64,000 nt of DNA from Gavia stellata (GCF_030936135.1 NC_082606.1:8426755-8490754), one strand, 5' to 3'; positions 31,682 through 43,703 are shown, numbered from the stretch's first letter. The notes: generated by a model not told the origin, from the sequence alone. Numbers and translations: made by a program.

Positions 31682-34159
31682 TCACACAAAACTCTGCAGT
31701 GTCTTTCCACTGGAGACAGTGTGATACTGTCTTAGTAGCCATACTGGGGAGAAGCACCAAAATACTCACAGAGAGAGGGCCCAGTGCTACAAATAAGTGG
31801 ATGCTGTGTTGGCTACTGGGTTTATCTTGTACAAAGGCAGGTCAGGCTTTTTTTCCTACTCTTTAAGGAAGCTTACAAAAGCATAGGATCTTAAGAAAAG
31901 GGCATTAGCATTATAAAAGTAGTTACAATTCAGAACTATAATTTGATTAAGAAGCCGAATTCAAAACCCTTTTATTGAGTTTCAGAAGTAATGCTATCTG
32001 TCTCTACAGTTTTCAGGCTTAATCAAAGCAGTAACTGTAGAAGGTAGATACTGCAAATGAAATGGAAACAGACTGAGATTATAAAGGAGTAGCTTGTGCC
32101 CATTCCTTTTATCAGTCTCTATAGCTATCCCATAATACCTTACAGAAGCTTGTTCCCCCATGAACTGGACAGGAGCATATGTAGATGTAGAAACTGAGGA
32201 GAGACCAAAATTATGACAAGCTTCTCATAGTCTTAGAAATCAAATTTTCCCCCAAAAGAGCTTACATTTGGGTACCTTGAATAATTGTCTGGATTTTTCA
32301 AGAGAGCTCTGTATTGCATAGCTTCCATGGAAAGCGATAGAGCTCATGGGTGCTCAAAGTAAAAAAAAAAGGTTGCTAATGCATGCCATCTTTTCCTGCT
32401 GCTATATTCTGTAAAGAACAAAGAAATTTTTCAGAAGCATAAGTAGCAGATACAAGTTCAACCCCACTTTGAAAGAGGAGATCTTTTTCTTGGAACTCAG
32501 TTATTTACTGTGTATTCTCCATGTTGTTTCCTGTTAATGAGCCAAATTAACAGTTTACTTTCTCCATGATGATATTGATAGAGATGTATGAGGACTCCAA
32601 CAAAGGTTACTTCTGGCTCTGAGTTTCAACACTCATTCCATGCTATAAGTAGACTGGCTGAAGTATAGTATTCTTGGACTTCTACTCATTAATTTCTTTG
32701 GGAAAGGGTTAAGTAAAAGCTGAGTAAGGAATTGTGATTTGGGCCATGATTTGAATGAGTCTACAGTATTTCACTTTGCTTTGCATACAATGCCGAAGTC
32801 CCAAGTCACAGCATTACTATATATAGGGAATTGAGAGACACATAATACTCTGCAATATGAAGATTTATTTTTTGCATTCCAAACTGTACCTTTCAGAAGG
32901 GGCAAGAGTTGGGAAGATTGGGCTTCGCTGGGCCATTTTCTGGTCAATAATTTATGTCTGTTGAAAAAGTACACATTGAATTATTTAATAGTTTATATCT
33001 GGCACTGAAATGACTTAATGCTTCTGCTTTAAGTGAACCTTTAAGTAAAGTTTAAGATTACACTGACAGTTCTGATCTTGGGAGTTCATATATTGCTTAT
33101 GGAATAAATGCAAATAAAAATAAGTACAAAAGAACAAAAGAATGAAAACTAAAAACTGTTAAAAAGCTTTTTATAGTGAAAACGATACTCCTGAAAAAGG
33201 CAAGGTTGACAGCCTTGAAACTGAAATCTGCTGTTGACCCACAGAACTGGTTTGGCAGGACAGAGGCAAACAAACTTCTTGTCCCCAGTCTGTCTACTGG
33301 TCTCAGACATCATCAATCAATGACTAAAAAGTAAGATCTACAGGTTATCATAAAGCTTAAGAAAGTATTGGCTAGAGAATGAAATTAAAGTATTTAATGA
33401 CAGCAGATTATTAGGGGTAAGGTGTTTTTCAGGTAAAAGCATTGGCAGTCAGAAACCTAAATGAAATGTCTTAGACATCAGCATAGTTTAGCAAAACTGA
33501 GTCTTTTATTAATTTGTCTTCAAATCAAAATGACCACACTTTATGTTGTAAGTAATTTCTTCTTCTGTGGTAGAGAATATAGATTCTGTTTCTAATTTTT
33601 AGACATAGCCAGCCAGACTGTGACAGATGTTGCAGCAGGGTAGGTCTGTTAAACAGCTTCAGAAAGACATTTTAGATATCTTACTGTAAGTGAGACCAGT
33701 ACCTGACTCAGTAGCTTTTTCTGCTGACAGTAATTAAATTAATGAAAAAGATGGTAGTCTCAATCAGATCCAACTATTCCACCCTATATAAAACGAACAA
33801 ACATTTTTAACTAGAAAAAGAATGAGCATGGCCTGAGTCTGAATTCCTTGAGAACCTAAAATCTTCACTGAAAACTAAAGACTGATTTATGAAAAGAATT
33901 TTGCAATTGCTGATGACATCCGGTGCAATATGCTGTACAAACAAAAAGAGAAAAATAGGGTTATTGAAGCAAAATAGTCGAATGGCGATTGTAAAGTGGT
34001 GATAGGACTGTCCTCCGAGATCTCAAAATGCAAAGCATGTTTGTGCTTTAGAAATGTGTGAAAGCACTGCCTAAAAGCAGAGAGCAAACATTGTCACAGT
34101 ATGTGTGTTCTATTTATAGTACGCTGCTTCAGAAACTACAAATTAGAAAAAAAATAGTT

Positions 34160-34395
34160 TTAAGAGAAGCTGGGTTGCTGAGCAGCAATGACACTAGACT
34201 GGAATTCAGAAGGTCTGATTTTAATCCCTTGCTCAATCTCTGATCCTGAAGACTTTGGACAAGTTATTTCTGTGTCTAATGACTCCATTTCACTATATGG
34301 AAGACAAATAATGATAGCTAACTCCTTGTTTAAGTTCTTACATGCCTCTAAGTAAAAAGCACGGTATAAGAGCTGGGTATCATTATGATGACTTT
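34160..34395 (+). mobile_element. MIR-type (CORE) SINE relic, plus strand
   Basis: The segment keeps the MIR order of blocks: GGTCTGATTTTAATCCC (B-box side), CTTTGGACAAGTTATTTCTG, CTCCATTTCACTATATGG, AAATAATGATAGC, then an AAAGCACGGTATAAGAGCTG-like stretch and a GGGTATCATTATGATGA tail. These match 'ACCTTGGGCAAGTTACTT', 'CTCAGTTTCCCCATCTGTAAAATGG' and 'GGATAATAATAG' in recognisable form. It is strongly diverged, as expected of an insertion that predates birds. Confidence 0.72.
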
Positions 34396-35047
34396 GCATA
34401 CAAAGTCCTGCGCAGACACTGAATGTCCAGTCCTGCAATGTTCCTCACACTCGTAGTTTCCCTGTTGTTGTTTTCTTTTTTTAATAATGCCACCGCTCTG
34501 CGGGGTGTCCCTCCTAGCTGTACCACGAGGTTCTACAGTAACCGGGCACCCAGTTCTTAATAGATCTGAGCTCATTTACTCTTAGTCCTCTGGGCCATAA
34601 CACGTTTTAATGAACTTGATGCAGTGAAGCATTTAAACACAATTTAACTATAAACACAGGAATATCCCACTGATTTAAGAAGAGCTATGCGTATCACAGC
34701 AGCAAAGCACTGGATGCTACCTAGAAAAATGAAGAACAAATATTAAAGTCTGTACATTTAGCAGTATCTTAGTGAAATACACCTTATAAACACCAGCCAA
34801 ACAAAAAATCCTCAAGTGTTTTAATCTTACGGCCTTCAGAATCCATTTATTATTGATTGAAAAAAATGTTTGCAGCAGACTAAGTATAAGATTGCTTTTT
34901 ACTTTTTCTGCCAGACTACCATTAGACAATCAGCTAAACGCAAACGTCTGGAGAAACTGTGCACATGAAACAAAAGTTACACAGATGGACTTCTCATTCA
35001 TTTGTTATTGCTAACTTAAGCACATCACTTGACACACAGTGAGATAC

Positions 35048-35087
35048 CTCATCATCAATTATCAGATTTCTTGATCTGATCCAACAT
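35048..35087 (-). CDS. FAM81A: Candidate FAM81A start exon (tentative)
   Basis: On the minus strand a 40-nt segment is bounded by TTTCCAG and GTATCTC. It ends ATG ATG AG, and joining it to 31646 gives M-M-R-R-V-R-N-I-P. That resembles human M-H-L-R-R-V-R in length and phase. An upstream ATG at the first base opens a ten-codon frame whose TGA overlaps the first of the two ATGs by one base. The evidence is only splice-site pattern, phase and the short N-terminus; the alternative candidate is M-G-E-Q-A-S-V from 32161-32139. Treat the start as unresolved. Confidence 0.3.
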
Positions 35088-35869
35088 CTGGAAAGGCTGT
35101 GTTAAGATCTTGGTCAGCAGTTGTACAAAACTTTTCTGCAGTTTGTAGGTATTTGCGGTAAACAAGAACAGATAGGTGTCAGAACTAATGACAAATTCCC
35201 TCTCTATAGGTGTGTGCAATACCGATTTAGAGTAATAAATATAAAAGAGAAAATAAGATGTTCTGATGCTTACATTCAGAAGAGTGTAGTTTCACGTGGC
35301 TCCAATTTTAATGGCGGTAAACTGGGATCAACTTAGATACCAGCTGAAATACTAGCTTCAGGTGCTTAATTTTTTTTTAAATGATGTTGTCTCCTGCTTG
35401 ATACTGCTATAGCAATTTAAATCATGATATATTAACCCAGTAAATTTTGGTTGATTGGTTTAATTTATTGAATATTCCAAATATACTTGTCACATGGATG
35501 AGATAAAGATTTTTCCTAGTTGTAAGTGGTATGCCTGATTGCCAAAAATAACAGTTCACTTGATACGTAAGGCGGCTTTTCCATACACACATGGGGTACT
35601 TCTTTATTGTTTCTTTAAGTCACTGACATCAGACATGTAAAAGCTTGAAAAAAAATCAGACATGGGACATGCTGAAGAAACACTTTTAGCAACGCAAAGT
35701 TCACTCCTTGCTATTTGTAGTGCGGCATCCCTTCCTCACTTCAGCATACTGCCTTGCGTGTTTATTTTCTGCAGGTTCTCCATTTCTCCTGTTTTGAAGG
35801 ATAACCACATCTGTAGTGTTCAGTTCTCCATCTTCCATTATAACCTATGTTTAATACTTGCTGTTTTCA

Positions 35870-36070
35870 CATTCATTTTCACATTCACAATACGCCTGTG
35901 GGGTAGGAAAGCATTATTATCCCTGAAAATACTATTTTCCTTATGTTGCTGGTAGGGAAATGATGGCGGGGGGGGTGGGGTGGGGTGTGTGCTATGTGAC
36001 TTGCCACAAGTCACACAGGAATCAAAGCAGACTACCTGCCTGGGCAAACACTTTAATCACCCTTCTCTTC
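35870..36070 (-). mobile_element. MIR-type SINE relic, minus strand
   Basis: Read on the plus strand it shows the antisense MIR pattern: CCTGTGGGGTAGGAAAGCAT, TATTATCCC, GTAGGGAAATGATGG, then TGTGACTTGCCACAAGTCAC, ACAGGAATC and CTGCCTGGGCAAACACTTTA. These correspond to 'TGAGGTAGGTACTATTATTATCCC', 'ACTTGCCCAAGGTCACACAG' and 'ACCCAGGCAGTCTGGCTCC'. A G-rich stretch replaces the middle. Two MIR relics within 2 kb is a notable density for a bird. Confidence 0.75.
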
Positions 36071-36419
36071 TTAAAATAGAAACCGCTTTGGTTGCTATAC
36101 AGGGAGCATACGACAGCACCACCCCAGGAGCCGCAAGATCCTAGTGTTACTCTGAAGCGTTTTGGGGCAACACTTCGGAGTAAGTGGAGAAGTCCCTGTG
36201 TTGCAACTCAGCAAAAAGATAGGTCAAAACCTGACGGCTTCAGTGAGTCACAAGAAACAAACCCTTGCAAAACCCCTCGGCACTAGTGTGACAGTTTGCG
36301 ACCCCGTCCGCGGTGCGTGGGGGAGTGCCGGGAGGAGGCTCCCCACGGGGAGAGAGGTGACCATGCTAGCGTGGCTCCGAGCCCAGGCTGAGGGTCCTCC
36401 TCCGAAACAGGTCTGAGCA

Positions 36420-37260
36420 GCTCAGGTGCTTGGTTGTGCTAATGCGGCTATGCAGCATTTGGGATCCGCGCCGGAACCCGTGCCTGTGCCGTGCCAGGCG
36501 GATGCACCGACTCCGCCTGCGCTCTGCCTTGCCCGCGGCTCTCCGCGCAGGCGGGCCCGGGACCCCGAAGGGACCGCCGCGCTCCTTGGCGGAAGGGTTA
36601 TCGGTAAACGTGGCGAAGGTTGTGGAAACAGGGGGCATACGACAGCTGACAGGACATCACAGCGCAGACACCACTCTATGGCCATGCAACACGGAGGGAC
36701 GGAGCTGGGACAGACTCTCCGGCGGGCGCAGGGCGCTGCGCTCACTCACCAGTGCTGGATCAGGGCAGGACGGGGCTGCCCACCTTCCCCCTGCATCCCA
36801 GCGGCCGGCTGAGCCCCGCTCTTTTAACGCGCTGCCGCCGCCAGAGCAGCCGTTCGCGAAGCGTCGTGACTGCCTCTACGCAGCCGGGGCGTCAGTCCGT
36901 CCGCTCGCCCGTCCGTGGCGCGGCGGCCCTCCGTCCGCCCGGCTGCGCGGAGCGGGGCCGCCGCCGCAGGCCGGGCTGCGGGAGCGGGAGCGGTTGCCAG
37001 GACGCCGTCACCATGGGAACGCGCTCGGCGGGGGGCCGCGCCCGCAGCCCCGGGCGGGGGGGCGGGGGGGAGCGGCTATTCCAGCCGCCAGGACGAGCCC
37101 ATTTAATCATCGCTTCCTCGCAGGTATTCCGTAGCAGTGTCCGCTCCTTGGGAAGGAGGGAGGGGAAAGACCCCGCAAATAACAGCCGCGTTCCCTGCGG
37201 CGCGGGGGATGAGCGATGGAGACGCGGAGCGGGGGGCCATGCCTGCGGCTCCCGCACCAG
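36420..37260. promoter_or_regulatory. FAM81A: CpG island and promoter region of FAM81A
   Basis: CpG-dense block at the 5' end of FAM81A. It contains a minus-strand splice donor (CACTG|GTGAGTGAG; last exon base 36750), probably the end of a non-coding first exon transcribed from somewhere around 36.8-37.0 kb. An RFX X-box lies at 37007-37020 with a second half-site at 36993-36998. In the presumed exon 1 an ATG (near 36796) opens a frame of 15 codons that would hit TGA if spliced straight to 31646, so it cannot supply the FAM81A start. Open frames on both strands here reflect base composition. Confidence 0.75.
37007..37020. promoter_or_regulatory. RFX X-box (GTCACCATGGGAAC)
   Basis: The 14 bases fit the X-box consensus RYYNYY-N(1-3)-RRNRAC with a 2-base spacer. 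A second GTTGCC half-site is 9 bases to the left (36993-36998). RFX factors bind such sites in promoters of ciliary and testis-expressed genes. The site lies about 260 bp upstream of the likely first-exon donor of FAM81A, a typical promoter position. Binding is inferred. Confidence 0.5.
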
Positions 37261-37964
37261 CAAATGTCGGCCTCCGTAAAGAAAGTTTGGTGGTGGCAAA
37301 ACAGCAGTTACTCTGAATTTCTGAGGGTGCAAAAGAGCTGAGAGTGTGACCGAAAGTACCGACTTTTCCAGAGCATATAACAAGTCCTGGCAGAATACAG
37401 CATCGTTAAAATCAATGGCGAATAATAGTTTTGTTTGTAAGGTGATATTCTCAAACAAGACCTAAAATGTAGCTTCAGTAAAACTTCATATATCGCAGAA
37501 AAGACTATCTGTCCATTTGCACAGCAGAGGCGTGTGAGCTAAGAGAAAGTATTACTGGAAAAACAAAGTCCAGAGAGGGTGTGTCTGCCTTCACTGCTGT
37601 TTCCTGCTTGTGTCATTCTTTGGACTTTGGTACAACCACCTTGGGTAAACAAAGGGCAAGTGCAACCAGAGACAGACTTACTGCATCAGTTCACTCTGAA
37701 ATAGCAGATTGTCTCTGATTTTGGTTAAAATATATCCAACATCCCATACTGCTGCATAGGCAAACCATTGCAGGACTGGGTATCTGGCAGGTGCGAAGGA
37801 TAAAGTGCTATAGCATGCAATGCCATTGCAAAAAGCAAGGCGGGATCTGAATCCACGCTCTGATTGACCTATTTATTTTAAAGTAATTCCCACATCAAAG
37901 GACTGGGCCAGAAACAAAACATGCCGTAGGTGCTTTCAAAATGGGATAGTAACCAGCTGAGAGT

Positions 37965-38440
37965 CATAGGATTGTGGGATAATTCAGGTTAGAATGGACC
38001 TCAGGAGGACACTCGGCCAACCTCCTGCTCCAAGTGAGCTCATTGATGAGGCCAAATGCAGTTGTTCGGGGTTTTACCCAGCCTGCTCATGAAAACCTCC
38101 CAGGATGGAGACAGCCCAACTTCTCTGGGCAGCCTGCTCCCATGCTTGATTGGCCGCTGGGGGAAGAACGTTTTCCTTACTCCCAATCTGAACCACTCTT
38201 GTTTGCATTTATGTTGTTGTCTTCCCACCGTGCACCACTGTGAAGAGCCCAGCTTTGCCGTCGTGATGACTTCCTCATAGGTACTGGGGGGTCCTGTTAG
38301 GTCCCCCCCAGTCTGCTTTCATCAGGCGGAGCAAACCCTGCTCTGCCAGCCTCTCCTCAGGGGCCGGGGCTCCAGCCCCTGACCATCTCACTGGCCTCTG
38401 CTGAACGTGCTCTGGTTTGTACACAGCTGCATTCTCTGAC
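37965..38440 (-). mobile_element. CR1 LINE 3' fragment, minus strand
   Basis: On the plus strand it reads as antisense CR1: GTCATAGGATTGTGGGATAA, TCAGGTTAGAATGGACCTCA, GGCCAACCTCCTGCTCC, then CAGCCTGCTCATGAAAACCT and CCAGGATGGAGACAGCCCAA, CTGGGCAGCCTG, CTCCCAATCTGAACC, and CAGCCTCTCCTCAGG further in. The CR1 3' terminal ATTCTATGAT-like end is at the left, so the element is inserted on the minus strand and 5'-truncated. Moderate divergence. This is a diagnostic bird/reptile repeat. Confidence 0.9.
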
Positions 38441-39027
38441 CCGGCAAATATCTAGACTGACTTCATGCACCTGTGTAGTTTTTGTGCATCTATCTAGTGA
38501 TTTTTCTTGCTAAAAGACTGCTTGGATACTCAGTGTTTTCTTGAGTATGTATGTCTACAGGAATGGGGCTGGAAAGCAAATTGATTAAAGTTATTTTAAT
38601 TTAAAAACATGTCAACATTTGTACCTTTTACTGCAGTCTTGAAATTAACATTAAAAGGTACCTCCGTACTAGCTCTCAGTCTGCTTTCTCCCTCTAGCCC
38701 TTGTCTGACAGCAGCGTTCAGCATGACCGGGGCTGAGAGATGGGCAGGTGACATGTAAATGCTTGTCTCTTACGCTCTTCCCTAGGCATCCATACTGGCC
38801 ACTGTCCGACACAGGATATTGAGGTGAATGATCTTTGGTTTGACCCACAGAGATGTTCCTTTCATCCTGTGTTATTGGAGATCATCATTTTTGTACTTAT
38901 GTCACTTCCTTAATGTTTCTAACTATTCAGGTCACTTTCCTTATCAAGGCACAACACCAACAATAATGTTAACTTACTCTGGAGTGTTCAGCTGTCTCAC
39001 TCATGAATTGAACCCCATTTTAAATAA

Positions 39028-39200
39028 TCGTAGAATTACAGAGTAGAGCAATTTAGGCTGGAAGGGACCTCAGAAGGGAATCTGGTCCAACTCCCTGCTC
39101 AAAGCAGGGCTAATGTTGATGTTAGATCAGGTTGCTCATCATAACACGAAGTTTGATCTTAAAAGCTTGTGTAATGTTTCAAAAAGTCTCCCTCTGAGGG
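39028..39200 (-). mobile_element. Second CR1 LINE 3' fragment, minus strand
   Basis: Antisense CR1 on the plus strand: TCGTAGAATTACAGAGTAGA, TTAGGCTGGAAGGGACCTCA, CTGGTCCAACTCCCTGCTCA, AAGCAGGGCTAATG and TTAGATCAGGTTGCTCATCA. It is short and 5'-truncated, in the same orientation as the copy 0.6 kb to the left but from a different CR1 subtype judging by the CTCAAAGCAGGGC block. Confidence 0.88.
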
Positions 39201-42200
39201 AAAAAAATACAATCCTTGTACTTTTGTTGACGTGAACCTACATAGCCTAACTGATGTCAGTCACAGGAACATAGGAGGCAAAACTCCTCGGTTACCAAGT
39301 CCGTGTGGACTTCTTCCAGATTTATACCAGCTTTGCAAATAACAACATTATTCATACACCTTGGTTTGCAGTTGGAGAAAAATTCAACTCCATGAATTCT
39401 GAGTATCTCTTACATCTGAGGCTTCTCTTAATCAGATCTAGAGTAAAAGAGTCACATGCTGTTTTTCCTCAAAAAAAACCCCAGTGGGTGTAAAAGGGCT
39501 GTTGACTTTGTTACTGCACTTTTTACTCTAGTGGTATTTTAGATGGACGTGTTGAGCATGTTAAGAAGCATGTTTTCTGAATAGGTATGCTTCTCTAAGG
39601 TAAGGCCAACAAAAGAGAGGAAAGAAGGAAGATGCTGTCTTAGATACAGAGAAAGGGAGTGAAGGAAAGCTACAATTATTATACTGTTTTCCAGCATGGA
39701 AACCTGTCCTAATCATTGGAGTGATTTCATCACATTTGAAGTCATAAACTTCTGCCTTTGTTTTATACATGTCGTTTTGTTTCTCCCTACATTTCACAAG
39801 AAGAAATTGCTGAATCCATTTGTTGGTTTCTGTAAGTGGAATTCTCCATTTGCTGAGTGTAACTGAAGGCAGAATGTAGCCATCTGCATTTTAGCAGAAA
39901 ATGTTAAGATTATAAAGTGTCTGTTTATTCTTTGGAAAGCAGATACAGCAAAAATTGCATTGAATTTTTGAAGTTTCCTTAACTTTATACCATTTGTTTT
40001 TCTATGACACAAATCCTTCATCTTTCTAAGAAATACCAGATTGTGTGGTTTTCTAACTAAAAGTATGATGTCCTGTTAAGGGTATTAAGCCTTATTTTAG
40101 TGGCTTTCAGGCATTGATTAAATTATTAATTAAATGATTCTGATCAACAGAAGACAAATATGTGTCTTATAAAACTTACTCTAAATATATTTTGTAAGTA
40201 AGAGAAAAGCAGTAATGCCTTTTTTTTCTTTGCTGTCAGTTTTAATCAATTAGAAAGCAGTCAGGGCAGTGCCTATTACATTAAAATTTCTAATCTTGTC
40301 CAAATTGACTGACTTCTCATAAGAGTTATTTCTTTCTGAAGCCACAAGAATGTTTTTAGAATGGAGGGCAAGGGAAAGTTGTATTCTGTGGCATTTCCAG
40401 AGGTAAGGACCATGTTCTTTTTGCAGACAGTTCAGTCTTTCAGCATCAGCCTGATTGCTGTTTGGTGCTGGCACACGGTGTCACTTAGGCAGAGGGGAGG
40501 TGGTGGGAACACACGCGTGAGTTGCCAGCCGCACTACGGGGGCAACAGCTTCTCTCTTGTGGCACTGCCTGGTGCGGTGTGGGCTCCTAATCAGGTGGTG
40601 GCAAAGAGGCTGTAGTCGCTCCCCTCAGCGCTGAGCCTGTACCCACCTCTGAAATGAGTCCCGAATGCTAAGTCAATAAACCTCCTCAGGCACTGAAGCG
40701 AAGCTTGCCCTTGAATGTTTTCCTGAAGCTTAGCACTAGTGATCAATATCAGGAGGATCAGGCCAGAACATATCCTCAAAATAATTCTTGATGTTAGCAC
40801 TTCTGTGCCTGAGCTAGTAGGTGTTACTAACCAAACACAACGCTGTCAGACAATACCTGCACTGAAAAAACTGACGAAAGTTCTTGATGCAGAGAATTTT
40901 TCTTAAATCTTGTCAAGTCAGGTCTTTTAAAGGCAACCTGTCCATATGAATTTTATGACAGAAATGTCGCCACATCTAAGTTTTGTGCATCATGTAAAAG
41001 TACAGAGATTCCTTTTTACTCTGCCGGAGCTCCTCAAGACGGAAATGTGGGTGCTGCCTTTCTCAGAGGTGGCTATTACACATTGTTGCCTGGAGGAGCT
41101 CAGGCATGCAGAGCGTTCAGGCCCACCACACTGACATTCGAAGGGAAATGCCTTCCCCTGCTTCTGAGCATGGATGTTGACTAACTGTCATTCACTTGAT
41201 ATAGTCAGCTTGGGAATTAGATGTTTATCATTAAAACAAGCAGAATTAAACGACTATGTTTAAGTGCATGAAAAGAGTTCATTGTGAATGAGACTGCGCT
41301 CACTGCACACAGTGCTTAGCAAAGGTTCATGCAGATGCAGAGCACTGATGCCGTCGGCCCTAAAATTTTTGTTGAAAGTCATCTTCTAGTCCAGCTAGAG
41401 TAGATGGACTCCAGTAGCACATGTAAAATGCAGTGAACTCGGGACTAGTTTTTCAATTAGCTATCCAGCATGAGTGCACTTCTTTACTCTTCTTCCACAA
41501 CCTAGTTTCTCTACCTTTTTCACAACTTGTTATAAAGATGTTTGTATGTATGTAAACACACATACATACCAATATATGTGGCTTAAGAAAATGAACCTAG
41601 GCATTAAGAAAGACCCACATCCAAAGCAAATAGAAGAACCTACAAAACCTGTATATATTCTGTTGTCGGCCCTATATGTGCTCTCTGGGTTCTTACAGGT
41701 TTTTTTTGCTGCTTTTTATCATGGTCTCATAAATTTATGTAACATTTCCATGTTCAAATGAAATACTAGGCAAACTATTTTTGTCCTATTTCCATAAAAC
41801 TGCTGTTACTCACCTTCTGTTGGGAATCCAAGTGTGAAACTCATCTCCTGTGAAGTTCTGCTTACTTTTAGCACTATCAGATACATTTTTTTGTTAATAG
41901 CTGTTGCAGCTCATATTTACCACCCAGCTACTTTCTCAATGAAAATATTTCCTACCCCTCGTATCAATGTCAGTTAACATCCAAGCAATCCGCTATGGAA
42001 ATCCCAAGCTTTATGTGATCAGTAACCATACAGCGTAAACCCAGCTGGGCTGAGGAAGTGTTTTGGTATTCTTCAAAACCAAGGATGAAACATGGCCAAG
42101 GGGCTGTTGTGTTTCATCCAAACCACCAAAGTTCGTGGGACCTAAGAGGGGGCCAGATGAACCGTTTAAGTTTTGCCCCATTTCTGTGTTGAGCGCATCA

Positions 42201-43357
42201 GGGTGGTTTGAATTTGTAACGCTTCACCAGCCATGTTTAATGTTCACAAACCAGCATGCGGATCCTGCAGCCAGATCCATGAGGACGAACCCCTGTGCCT
42301 GTGCCGCGCAGCACTGCCCTTCCTCGGCACCCACAGATCTGGCTGCGGAACCAGCACCTGCCTCGCAGCAGCCAGAGCGGTGCTCTCCTCCGAGAAGCCG
42401 GAGGCGAATCTGCTCACACCTCATCTCTAAATTAGTTTGGAAGCGAGTCTTTATTTTGTTTATAAAAGCAAACAATAAAAATTGAATAAATATATTCTGT
42501 ATAAACTACTCCCTATTTTTTCCAATAACTGCACTTAACTTTTTAATCAGAGATAAAGTAAAAAACAGTAGTACCTAATGACGAAAACCAGGAACTGTAC
42601 CTATGGAGAGTGCTTTTCTAGGTAGTTTGGAAGCAGCATTGGCATGTGACTCCGGCTCCGGCTGTTGTTAGGATTGTTAGCTTATGTTGGTTCCATGTGA
42701 TTTCTGTTCTAGCTCAGAAGTGGTGGTTAGAAGTCCATTGAAGTCAACAACAGGGCTTCAGGCCTGAGGAGGAGTGTGTTAGCAGGACTACAGTCCTCAG
42801 CTGTGAATGGGTCTACTTACTTGGTCCCTTGGAAAACACAGTCCCTGGCAGTTGCATTGATTGTATTCCGGTCAAAACGACGTGAGCAACGACATAGCGC
42901 GGGTGCCCCCGGCCAGGCAAACGCCTGGGTTTTTTTGCATTGGTGGGGTACACCTAGGGCTTGTTTCAGTATCCTTTTGGTGTCGAGATGCTTTGTGCTG
43001 TCCGGCGTTTCCAGGGATTAGAAGCATCTTAGTTCTGTGGGTGCTTCTACATGGGAGGAGGAAAGGGCTGGGACGGTGCGAAGCGCCAGCGCGCTTGCCG
43101 GGGTGTTACTGACACCGGTTTGCTTCGAACGTCTCATACCCGACCGCAGCAGTGCAAACCCGCCTGGCCCCAGGGCCAGGCCGCGCTCGGCGGTGGGGTG
43201 CTTGCCCAGCACGGAGCGCAGGCGGGGGCGGAGGGGGCGCACCAGTCAATGCCGCCAGCAACGGTAGCCGCCCCAGAGCGCTTGGCCGCGGCACGCGGGC
43301 GGGAGCGCGAGGGGGCGCAGGCCGCGCGCGGCGCCGCGCCGGGATTCCCTCAGGGAA

Positions 43358-43414
43358 TGACGTCCCGGCGGTGCGCGGCGATTGGCTGCGCCGCGGCGAG
43401 TTCTCCATTTATGG
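43358..43414. promoter_or_regulatory. CRE-like, CCAAT and CArG (SRF) sites
   Basis: Within 57 bp there are a TGACGTC CRE-like site (43358-43364), an inverted CCAAT box (43381-43385) and a perfect CArG box CCATTTATGG (43405-43414; CC-W6-GG). SRF acting through CArG boxes controls many actin-cytoskeleton genes, so this fits a membrane-associated myosin promoter about 300 bp upstream of the putative start codon. Occupancy is inferred. Confidence 0.5.
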
Positions 43415-43610
43415 ACACATCGCCCGCGCAGCCGGCACGGGGCAGCCGTTGCTGTCGCCGCGTTCCTTTATCCTGCCCCCGCCGGCGCGAGACCCAGCGC
43501 TCGCGGGGCCGCCCCGCCCGCTCGGGGCCCGCTGCGCCGGGGCTGCCTCCCGCCGCCCCGCCCCGCCCCGGCGGCGAGCTGCGCGCGCGGGGAGGGCGGG
43601 CTCGCTCGCT

Positions 43611-43639
43611 CCCTTCCCTTCCCTTCCCTCCCTCCCTCC
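43611..43639. repeat. CCCTT / CCCT pyrimidine tandem repeat
   Basis: Four CCCTT-type units followed by CCCT units. The complementary strand has a series of GGG tracts able in principle to form a G-quadruplex. It lies in the presumed MYO1E 5' UTR or core promoter. Confidence 0.85.
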
Positions 43640-43703
43640 GTCAGTCCCGGGGCGCCGGCGTGTCTGGGCAGAGCCGCGGGCAGCGGAGCGCGGAGAAGCC
43701 GCG

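Larger units (their letters stand above)
37261..43050. other. Divergent intergenic spacer between FAM81A and MYO1E
   Basis: About 5.8 kb between two CpG islands on oppositely transcribed genes. It contains two CR1 fragments (about 37965-38440 and 39028-39200) and is otherwise unremarkable AT-rich DNA. GC content rises again from about 42.2 kb, where a 140-codon open frame (42063-42485) has no recognisable protein features. I see no gene in it. Confidence 0.7.

Noticed and set aside
36422-37458. Open frames up to 234 codons in the FAM81A CpG island
   Set aside because: GC-rich composition suppresses stop codons; there is no homology, and frames overlap on both strands.
42063-42485. 140-codon open frame upstream of the MYO1E island
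   Set aside because: No recognisable domain, no strong start context, and mixed composition that follows the local GC rise. An unrecognised exon cannot be fully excluded.
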